Source: Pelargonium nanum (lineage: Eukaryota > Streptophyta > Magnoliopsida > Geraniales > Geraniaceae). From it: a stretch of 26,304 bases of DNA. Below, in pieces: positions 8,984 to 18,700 of this stretch. Each line of letters starts with the position of its first letter. Position 1 is the stretch's first letter. The position numbers were made by a program, and so were the translations under genes. The DNA is taken from contig JAYMTF010001104.1 in the NCBI GenBank assembly GCA_036897485.1, forward strand, positions 1-26,304. The letters are read 5' to 3'. The notes under the pieces were generated by a model. That model was not told the origin of the DNA. It ran no database searches and saw only the letters and a list, made by a program, of their open reading frames with translations.

Positions 8984-10210
8984 CTTTGTGAGTATAAATG
9001 CACTTTCTACCCAATGGATAATATTATTTTTTTCATCTTTCACTTCATTTCACACTTGTCATATTTCCACTCTCAATAGTTTATGTAGATACTTTCTAAA
9101 ACTAGCTTGATAATGCTCACTTCACCATGATAGAGATAATTATTCTCACGCCTGAAATAAAATCCATAGTTTTATAGTATAATATAAAATTCAACCCGAC
9201 TTGCAACATGAACAAACCCTGACCCATTTAAGTTGGATTCTAATTGGACTTTTTACCCCGACCCAAAACTAACCCAAAACCCGAAATTTTCACTTCTATG
9301 TTGGTATTGATTAAGATAATAGTATGATTAGTGCCCATGGAAAGTCATACAAAGAATATAATTATTTGGAGTTGTTTGAGCTAACTTGGATACTTTAACA
9401 CCTACTCAACTCTAATATTATTGCAAATGCACCTATAATCCATTTGACCAATTGAATTATTGGTATTAGTTCAAAATCTTATTAGTTAAATCAAATAAGA
9501 ATGATTACAAGTTTACAACATGCATAACACCTGTAAATATTATAATTCAAGTCAAACACAACCCACAACAATATAAGGATTACACACTTCCTAATGGTCT
9601 TTTATTCATATAATATAGTCAAATTTTGTCAGCCAATTTGATGCTATATTACCAGCATAATATAAACCATATATATATGCAAACCCTGACATTGGTTGTT
9701 CAACAAAAACTGCAATAATAGCCTTAAAGATCAATGGCATATCACATAACATATGTAGTGCTATTATTCAAAGAAAACCAATCATTTATTATGTTCATGA
9801 ATAAAATATGAAATATTTGGTTACCAATATCACTTTGCCAAATGAAAAAAAAGAAATAAAAATCCATAATTGTGTAATATTATTGTCTTTCCAGAACTGG
9901 TTTGTGACAACATAAATAAGGACAAAACATACCCACCAAGAATTCAAGAAATGACAAAATTATAATAAAACTCAAGTGCTCATCCAATGCATGCATGACA
10001 ATGAAATAAACTAACAAACAAATCATTTTCATGGATTTGGGCAATAAAAATTTCAAAAAATTATGGTAATTACGTTTAATTTATATGTAAACCAAACACT
10101 TGTCACTTCCATAACCTTGATTGTCTCATCAGTGAAAACTCAAAACCCAAACAAAATATAATTAAATATAAAAAAATGTAATAAAATGGTTTAATATTAT
10201 TATAATATAA
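8984..10210. other. AT-rich upstream region of the RING-CH gene
   Basis: No gene seen. A CCCGACCC/AACCCAAAACCCG-rich segment at 9190-9290 resembles low-complexity transposon sequence. The last several hundred bases are A-rich and would include the distal promoter of the downstream gene. Confidence 0.45.
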
Positions 10211-10250
10211 AGGGCACGTGCAAGAAGCGTGCAATCGTGCAAGAAGCCTA
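10211..10250 (+). promoter_or_regulatory. G-box and 12-bp direct repeat upstream of the RING-CH gene
   Basis: A palindromic GCACGTGC at 10214-10221 contains the CACGTG G-box bound by plant bZIP and bHLH factors. It overlaps the first of two direct copies of CGTGCAAGAAGC (10217-10228 and 10236-10247, 19 bp apart). The site lies about 120 bp upstream of the TATA box, a usual distance for proximal plant promoter elements. Function is inferred from position and motif only. Confidence 0.45.
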
Positions 10251-10337
10251 ATCAGCAAAAAGCCGCCAAGTGTTGAAATGTGGAATCGTGGCAGTTGTGG
10301 GTTTGCCGTTGGAATCTCCTGCTAAAAATTATGAGAG

Positions 10338-10347
10338 TATATAAATA
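10338..10347 (+). promoter_or_regulatory. TATA box of the RING-CH gene
   Basis: TATATAAATA is a strong plant TATA sequence. Transcription would be expected to start about 30 bp downstream, near 10370. That agrees with the A/G-rich leader that follows and with a splice donor at 10608. Confidence 0.65.
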
Positions 10348-10372
10348 GTAAAGCAAAAACACAAACAGAGAC

Positions 10373-10551
10373 ATGAAATCGAAAGAAGAGGAAAAAAAAG
10401 AAATAAAAGAGAATTTTTATTGCGTATTTGTGCGTATGTTTGTGTTAATTGTGGATAAAGAAATATTAGGAAGTTCTTTTCTCTGCCAAAGGAAGACACT
10501 CAATCTCTTGCTTCATTCCAAAACACAGATTTTATGGATATAAAGCTTTGA
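10373..10551 (+). promoter_or_regulatory. Upstream ORFs in the leader
   Basis: Two upstream reading frames lie in the first leader exon. One starts at ATG 10373 and stops at 10541-10543 (56 codons, Lys/Glu-rich at the beginning). The other is a five-codon frame, MDIKL, at 10534-10551 in a different frame. The first is translated only if transcription starts at or before 10373, which is borderline for the TATA box at 10338. The second should be in any such transcript. Both terminate before the splice donor. Confidence 0.45.
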
Positions 10552-10607
10552 TTGTTTGATTGATAGAGAAAGCTTTTCTAAGCTTCAAGAAATACGATCC
10601 CCTTCTT

Positions 10608-11324
10608 GTAAGTCTCTTCTTCTTCATCTTCTTCATATTCTTAGCCTTTTATCTTCTTTCAAATCCATATGTTTTCATGGTTGTTTGCTGTATTGTTATT
10701 GGGATTTGATTAGGAACAAGTTCTCTCTTTTTTGGCATCTGGGTTTGCTTTATTTTCACTCCTTCTCATCTGGGTACCTTCCTTTTCCTTGTTCTTTTGG
10801 CTTTTTGATGCGACTTTCTGAATTGGGTTTCTGGCTTTCCATTTGATTTTTGTTGGTGATTTGGTTCCATACCCTATTTCATCAAAAAGGCCAAGCCTTT
10901 ATGTATTTTGGTTTGTGAAAAGGTACCACCTTTTTAATTTTTTCTTTCCTTTTCCCTCCTCTTTTCAAGCCCTTTAATATTTCTTAGAGAATGCTATCAA
11001 ATTGTTCTTTTACATATTTGGTTAAGCTTTTTGTTTTGTTATGTAGTTTGATTCAATCCTAACTTTCCATTTCAATTTTATGGCTGAGGTAATTCCTTTC
11101 TATCCAGCCTCAGCCTTAACTTTCAGTATTTAATGAGCTTTATCTTTTGCCTTTACCTTTGTACATGTCTTTAAATTCCCCCATGCTGAGATGTTTTTGA
11201 ATGATTGAGTTTCTGTTATGGAGTTTTCTTAGAATACCCTTGTGTCCATTCTCTGATGCTTACATTGTTGAGGGTCTTCCTGGCTTGAATTAACTACAAT
11301 GGAATGGGCATTTTTGTTTCACAG
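10608..11324 (+). other. Leader (5' UTR) intron of the RING-CH gene
   Basis: Donor CTT|GTAAGT at 10608 and acceptor TTTCACAG| ending at 11324, with a T-rich interior typical of plant introns. Removing these 717 bp joins the leader to a short second leader segment (11325-11394) that contains no ATG. Long first leader introns often enhance expression in plants; that effect is not shown here. Confidence 0.65.
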
Positions 11325-11394
11325 GGTTAAGGACAAGTGCTTGTTCAAGGGGATTAAGGTTTCCTTCAAGATACTTTTCGTTTGATTGTTGCGT

Positions 11395-13365
11395 ATGGGG
11401 GATCATTTTGTCTTGCTGGTGGATCGGTTACTCACAGAATCGACATTGGAAGCTGCAATCGAGAGCAGAAATCGGTCTTTGCAGGCCACACCATCAAAAT
11501 CTGATGACCTGAAACCTGATTATCCTACGTGTAAGATGGATTTTGCGGATGTGTCCTCTCCCGGAAAATTGGTGGAATGCAGGATATGCCATGATGAGGG
11601 CCAGGATTCGAGTATGGAGACGCCTTGCTCTTGCTGTGGCAGCTTGAAGGTAGTTTGTTATGCTGCAAGTAATTGTATTGTCTAATATTATATGCACTTC
11701 TTTTATGTTTGTTTTCTGTAAATTCAGAATTCTTATTGTATTCTTGATGCTAATCTATGTTTATTTCTGCATATGTCTAGTGAGTATGAATTACATATGC
11801 TAAGGATAAGTTTACGAAGGTTCCTAGTCTGTTCAGAAAGACGGGGGCCATTTTTTCTCCATTAAAGGCCTTTTGTTCCCATTAATGCCCTTTGTTTGGG
11901 TATCCTTTATGGGTTACCCTTCATATGAGTCTTGCATATACATGAAATCGGGAAATTTTCATCTTTCATATTTTGAGATAATTCATGCTATAATTTATTG
12001 GGTATGATTCTAAAAACATGGAGGTATTGTTCTTTGCCTCTGTGGTGAGGGAATGTTTGAAGTTTTATATCATGCTTTAGATATTAGATACATTTTCTTT
12101 GTAATAGTTCTATCCATTGCTTCTATAGTCTTCCATAGTCTTTTGGTAATTAAGTGTTCTTATGAATTTGTTTTTTGGAAGCTCAGTTAATGTTTTTTTC
12201 ATATATCCTAAAATATATAAAAAGACGTTGGTAATTCTTGTCACTACTTGATTAAATGTTTTTAGCACAAAGTATACTTGATTAAATGTTTTACTATGGT
12301 GACATCTGCTCTGATAATTGTAGTATGCTCACCGTCGATGTGTACAAAGGTGGTGCAACGAGAAGGGTGACACTATGTGTGAGATATGCCACCAGGTGAT
12401 TGAGATTTTTCTTTGTATATTGTTCCGGTGTTTCTGTTACGGGATTGAGTTATCCTTTCGTTGAAATTTGAATTGTCTGCTAATTGCAGCCATTCAAGCA
12501 TGGTTATACAGCACCACCTCCACTGTTTCAAATTGGCCGTATTCCAATGAACTTCAGGTAATCCTCGGATTTTTTTCCTTACTTTGACTCTAAATGTTTT
12601 GTTGCTGTTTATCCAAGGTCGTTTTTACCAATTCGGTCCAATGGTGTTTTGTATCAGGGGGAATTGGGAGATTTCCAGCAGGAACTTGAATAGTCCCCAT
12701 TTCATCACTATGGTTTCAACTGACCGTAATTTCCTGGATCCTGATTATAGTGATTATTCAGCTTCCACTACTAGAAGCTTGATATGCTGTCGTGCAGTTG
12801 CTATAATCGTAACTTCTCTCTCTCTATCGAAGATACTTCAAAGCTCACAATGCCAATGAAATATCTAACCATGTCGTACCATTGATTGCAATTTTGATAG
12901 AATCATCTTGACTTTTCTTTCCGTGTGCAGTTCATGGTTCTTCTGATCCTGCGGCACACCCTTCCCCTCATTATCAGTGAAAACAAGGAGTACTCGTTCC
13001 CACTATTTATGGTACACCCAATTTGCTCGTCGATTCAGATTCAAATTTATTAGATGATATATATTTACCTTTCATTACTTTGTTTGCTAGTTATTGTTTC
13101 TACGAACTGCTGGCATTATTCTTCCCGTGTATGTTATGGTGAGAGTAGTGAGTGCTGTCCAGCGCCGCAGGCACTTGCAGGTAAGCTCTTTCCTCGGAAC
13201 AACCATTTGCAAGCTTACAGATTATGTTGCCAATTATGTTAATACATCTTTTTTTGTTCCGTTGCCAATCCTTAGGAGGTGGCTCGCTCTTCGTTTAGTT
13301 CATCGGATGAGGAAGCCGAGGATTCAACCTTGCAGCATGCACCTCACGTCGTTCGGGTTCACTAA
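11395..13365 (+). CDS. RING-CH (C4HC3) zinc-finger membrane protein, DUF3675 type; probable E3 ubiquitin ligase
   Basis: Seven coding exons: 11395-11649, 12324-12395, 12490-12557, 12658-12808, 12931-13011, 13091-13180 and 13276-13365. All introns are GT-AG and the phases match, giving 268 residues. An in-frame TGA at 11383 precedes the chosen ATG. The RING-CH finger spans residues 62-107 with ligands C62, C65, C78, C80, H88, C91, C104 and C107, the C4HC3 order of MARCH-type E3 ligases, including a Trp at 95 before the last pair. The finger is followed by [19 protein letters not shown], as in the plant DUF3675 subgroup. Two hydrophobic segments (about 173-197 and 205-231) predict a hairpin in a membrane, and the C-terminus (240-268) is Ser/acidic-rich. 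Ubiquitin transfer from an E2 to membrane substrates is inferred from the family; no substrate is indicated. The Arabidopsis PIT1 (PITCHOUN1) group is the closest family I know of, but I do not assign the symbol. Confidence 0.93.
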
Positions 13366-13760
13366 ATGTGTAATGTGCGCGTAATTTAATTCCATTTCTA
13401 TAAGAAATGCATGCATGCATGCCTCTGCCGAAGTTTTATGTTGGCCTTGTGCATGTTTCATGGAAAATGAAGATGAATGAAGTCCTTAATCAGTATTTAA
13501 AATGAAGATAGTTGTGATTGCTCTGTGAATATTATTATATATTGCACTGTATTGTATATACAAAACATTATTGCTATACTAAGAAAATAGCTCAAACTAG
13601 TTGTCACTTGGATCATAAGTGGCAATCAGCAATGGTATTTCAACTTTGATGCAAATTAATCTTCTTCACGTTATTTGTTAGAGGAAAATATGTTGTTACA
13701 TCATAATGCACAGTGCTAAATTTATTACTGCTTATATATAAGACAATGGTAAAGTGACTT
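13366..13760 (+). other. 3' UTR of the RING-CH gene and downstream spacer
   Basis: This follows the TAA at 13363-13365 and probably includes the 3' untranslated region and polyadenylation site. No canonical AATAAA hexamer is obvious. There is no other gene. Confidence 0.5.
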
Positions 13761-14940
13761 GGAGTTGCTTAAACATATCCAAGAATTTACCCGAGGGAAG
13801 GGTGATTGCTCTCTAAAAGATTTGAGCATATTTTGCTATTTTTGACAGTTTCCTTCTCGACCTCTACTTTCTTTTGCTCGGTTGTCTTTCCAGATCTCAC
13901 AACTACTATGCTTACATCGACCATTGGGTTGACTTGGGGTTGATTAGGAAGAGTCCCCTCAACCTGTTTGCCCCCAACCTGTGTTGTCAAATGTTTTTGA
14001 GAAGCGAGTACCTAAGTGATAGAATCCTTGAGCTTTCCCAACCTCTTGTTGATCATATCGAACTTTTGATTGACCCTAGTTTCCATGGCCTCTATTCGGG
14101 TGACGGTGCCCTAAGTGATTTTGTTTAGGGCTATATCTCAATCGGCTAGTTGCCTCTAAGGAGGCTGAACCTGGCCTTGAGTATGATTCTGCACTGGATG
14201 TTGCCTCTAATTCTAGAAGCCTGGTAAGGCTTGTGGATTTGTTGACCTTGAGCCTTTTGGCTTCGGTTTCCATTTCCTTGATTTTGTGTCCACTTTCTCT
14301 CCATGAGAAATTTAGATGTTTCCTTAAATCTGAATATTACGTGGAGGAGTAAGGATCTCCATTATTTTTGCCTACAAATTTGACCTACTCGGTGAAATGA
14401 CATTGCTCGCTCAGGTGCGAGCCTCCACAAGTAATTCATTCGTTACCTTCAGCTTCAGGAGCAATACTTACAAAATTGACTTTTGACGTTGAGAGTTGTC
14501 TCACTAAAAAATTCACTTTGGCCTTGAGAAATGTTAGCTCATCAACTTCGTATCTTTTACCAGTCCTCGCAGGGTCTCGCTTGTTCTCGTTCCATTTAGA
14601 TTCACACATAGCCATGCTCTCCATGAGATCTCACGTCTCAGCTGGAGTTTTGTTCATGAACTCACCATTTGCAAAGACGTTGATCATACCCCGATCATGT
14701 GGAAGAGATTGCTCAAGAAAATTGAGATGAGGTGATACTCAAGAATGCCATGATGTGAGAACTTTCTTTGCAGCGCGTTGAAGCACTCATGCCCAATAGA
14801 GTGATTCTCCTTCCTCATGGTAGAAGCCTTTAGTTCATCACAAGTAGTGAAGGAATTAGGCGGAAGCCTATCCCACCACTCCATTGCAAGAGGATTAAGA
14901 GAAAAAGAAAACAACAAATCACATCATTTGAGACTCCTTT
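13760..14940 (-). pseudogene. Decayed Ty3/gypsy retrotransposon gag (Athila/Tat-like)
   Basis: Minus-strand fragments in different frames follow the gag order of plant Ty3/gypsy elements. First is FSFSLNPLAMEWWDRLPP..TT near 14900-14820, the capsid helix motif. Next is RKFSHHGILEYHLI near 14760, then KRYEVDELTFLKAKV near 14540. A PYSST..RKHLNFSW-like stretch follows near 14330, then METRVNQKFDMINKRLGKLKDSI near 14080-14015. Last is EGTLPNQPQVNP..VVRSGK near 13960-13880, resembling the GxLPxxxxVNPxx...LRSGK segment ahead of protease. At least three frameshifts and internal stops separate them, so nothing functional remains. No protease, reverse transcriptase, integrase or LTR was recognised around it. 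Confidence 0.8.
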
Positions 14941-15761
14941 GAACTTAAGAGTTTCACAATAGTGTAAGAATTGTCTCATATGAGTGTGAGAACTCTCGGA
15001 GTTGATATCTCAATGAAAAAGATTAGGTCGAAACCAAATGGATCATTTGTGGCCGAATCTCCAATGTGGAGTTAGCTCTCCGAGGAAAAGACACAACGGA
15101 GTAAGAATTACTTGTGCTTGGGATTGGAATGGATGGGACTAAAATCAACAATAACAATACAAATACAAATTATAAAAAAAAAAAGGTGCAATCACTCCAA
15201 ACCAAAACTTTTTCATCAATACACTTCTCTTCTATTTCTTCTACACATGAAAGCTTGGGATGGGTAGTTCAGATACAAGAAATGAACAAGTAACAAGCTG
15301 TACTTGATCTAAAATATATAAGATCCCATCTCCAACTCTCTATACTGCCTCTCCTCAGTCCAACCAATGATAAAGTTAAATGAAGCACACACCCAGAACT
15401 ATGACATTTCTACTCCAAACTTTAGATTATGATTATCTGTACAGTATTCCAATATAAATGTTCCGGAAAAAAGGGTACAGAAGAAGACCTCTCAAGCAGG
15501 CCGATTGATGATACAAAAAAGGCTGTAATTTGCATTCCTACTCTGGATCCTGGCTGCGGTTGCGTATGTTAGTATTAGTTCCAGCTTCTCCTTGGCCTGA
15601 AATGTTGAATGGGAACAAATGAGCAAAACCTCTTAAAATGCAAAACTTATCTCTCACTCCCTCTATCTCTATATGTTCTTTTCCCTTGTTTTTGGTTGTT
15701 TCAGATGTGTTTCTATTAATTATCTAATTCTTTTCGAAAGAGTTCATTACCCTCCTAATAA
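14941..15761 (-). other. Spacer and 3' UTR of the sulfhydryl oxidase gene
   Basis: The part above about 15450 probably holds the 3' untranslated region of the minus-strand QSOX gene. A possible 3' UTR intron runs from a donor near 15748 (AGGAGG|GTAATG) to an acceptor at about 15599 (ACATTTCAG|GCC). The remainder shows no gene; the part nearest 14940 may be the eroded N-terminal gag. Confidence 0.4.
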
Positions 15762-18700
15762 TCATATGTTCTTTAAAGAGTGTAGTTGGTGGTAATACTT
15801 CCGATTCTTCTGATGTGAACGCCAGTAGCAAGCCAACGCTCCAAATCCACAGCTAGCAAGAGCTATTGCCAATGCAGCCCCCAAGGGCACCACAACTGCA
15901 TTTGTTGACGCTGTTGCTGCCATATTTTCAGCAACCTTACTAGTCCCTTCCTTCTCAAGATCTTTGTCCTTGTTCAGAGATACTAGTGTTTTACCATAAT
16001 AGCTAGTCAAGAACTTGAACACCTCATCCTGGTTCCAGTCTATCTGATTGCTTCCGTTGTTTTGAGAACATGATGAACACAGCTGCTTTGGGGGCCAAAT
16101 AATCTTTGGAAACTTGGGATCACCAGTTCCAAGAGATGCTTCTTCTTTCATTAATCTCTCGTTCACCTTATTATGTGCACCCCACAACCAAAGTGCAAAA
16201 TCACGCGCTTTGTTGAAAGGTGTAGAAACGCTGAAAATTAGAAAATATCATGTCAGACAAAAATGAGTTCAAATGGAAATCATTTACCACAATTGAGTTG
16301 CTTTTTACCTTGAGCACATTTCATAAAAATGTTGGCGGCATTCCTCACATATGAAGAAACTATGAATAAAATCACATATTGATAAGAATGCATTTTGGCT
16401 CTCCCCATCTTCTATTCTCACAGAGAGCGAATGCAACAGAACCCACAACCCGCAGCTGCAAAAGAATATAATTACTTTATTAACAAGAGAATTGAAGGGA
16501 GCTGCAATTTTCTCGATACGAAAAGCTCGCAATTGAAAGCAAATGAAAGCACAAGGAAAAAAAATCTTATCGCCACCAATCATGATACTTAACAAAAGAA
16601 AAAATAACAAACTTCCATGATATTGGTGTCTGAGATGGTGATGAAGTGAAGCCAACTGTAACTGCAACTATTGTCATCACTACCATATCCTTCTCCTTTG
16701 CCTAACAGGAGTGGAAGTTCGGCAGTGGTTATAACTAGCATTACCAAGTAACCTTTGTAAAATAACATATTCATTGCATCATGTGTCCCCTAAATGCAGA
16801 AATCCCTAAAAAGACAACTATTCAATACGGAAAACATTTAAATGGGTGTCTAGAATGTTCTAGAACATTTATTCTCCCATAAAGAAACCATATAAAAGTC
16901 ACGTGGGAATTAAGTTTGAGCCATGGTTCATCTGTCATCGCATAAAGTATCAGAAAACCATAGAAAAGCAGCAACTATTTCAGAATGTAAAGCAATTAAA
17001 AGGGTTGTCCAGAATGTGCTAAAACAATAATCCTCCTATAAGCAACCATATAAAAATCACATGAAAATTAAGTTGAAGCCACAGGTACTGGCTATCAATC
17101 AGCTATCAGTCATAGCATAAATGATCTAATAAGAAAACTAAGCTATAGTAAAGCACCCCTTACATGTACCCCTATTTGAGTGTGCTTGTATTGTATCAAT
17201 ACACAACATGGGATGCTACAAAATGTAATTTGAAAACATAATGAACAAGTACATATGAAAATATCGATTACCTAAAGCCTCTGGTATCATTTCTGCTGCC
17301 ACGGCAAAACATCTGCAAAATAACACCAAAACAATACAACGAAGATGATATGTATTGATTTTGAATATGACAATGTCACTCTGAGAAGCATAACATACAG
17401 AGGATAATGGCAAAGAAAATATGAATATCAATCATTATTATAGATGTCCAAGGAGAAATGACAAAAATATGGCCATTGGTAGCTAGCTTATTCTGAACCT
17501 TTTTAGGATTTAAGATGGACAAAAACAAAGCAAGAGTGAACTCATTTCATCAAATGCTCTATAGCCAACATGGGTATCTTCCATGAGATACAATAACAAA
17601 GTCTAAATGAAGCTAAAAAGCTACCTATAACCTAAGCAATTGATAAAAGAGTTAGCAAGTTACATACTTGGAATTATAAATCACATGTCAAATCTAGCAA
17701 ATATACTTGGAATTATAGCTATTTGAATAGCGAAATAGTATTTGATTAAAAATCTTATATTTATACTACCATGAATGTGATTATGTGTATCACATATTTC
17801 AAGTACTGACCCAATATCCACGAGGAACTTCTTTTCCACAAATCTGGAGATTTCCCAGGGCACTCTTCTTATCATCAATAACAGCATCTTCCTCTTTGTT
17901 AAGTGACAGCATATTTGATGGGTACATATCATCAAAATTCACAAGAACTTCTGCACTCCCTTTACGGCACCTAGTATAATAACCAAAATGAGATGAGGGA
18001 AGCAGTAAATAGTACAGAGCAAATAGCACATCGGAGGTTGATTTTCACCTCCTAGAAGGGTGATGAACCACCAATAGTTGAAGGAATTTTATTAGTGATG
18101 CCCGAGTTTCGGATTTTATCATCTGTACATCATGCATATACCTGATAAGTTAATGCATATATGCTAATTGGCACACACACCCATCAATACCCACACAACC
18201 GCAAAAATGATTGAAAAAAAGGAGAAAATATATACCTTGTGTTCTAAGATGATGTCAAAGGCAGTGGTCGTTGCCTCCTCAACATCAAACACAGCTCGCG
18301 CAATCTTCATATGACATGCATTCCAGAAGTCAATACCTTAGATTCATGATAAAATTGATTCTGAAATAATAAAGTAAATGACAAACCTGTCCAAAGTCTG
18401 AAATGTTTGATGGATGAACATTCTCAAATTTCTGATCATCCAGGCCATATGAACTGCAATTATGCGGAAAAAGGACAGCATTTATGAGTAAAAACGAGAG
18501 AACAATGTTTAAGCTGATATAGTACTTTTGGAACAGTGATATATATAATGGCAAAGTTTTTAATTACGAGAAATACTACTCTCATGTGAATCCCCATTAA
18601 ATGATGGAGCACTGGATTCCCTATAATCTTTCAAATATCTTCACGTGTAAGGAAAGGAAAATAAGCAAGTTATATAACTATATTGAGGAATATATTATGA

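Noticed and set aside
10556..10846. 96-codon frame upstream of the RING-CH gene
   Set aside because: It starts at a non-ATG codon and runs across the leader splice donor into the T-rich leader intron.
12584..12859. Long frame in the RING-CH gene
   Set aside because: It is the fourth intron plus exon 5 and the following intron read through in frame. The spliced model uses only 12658-12808.
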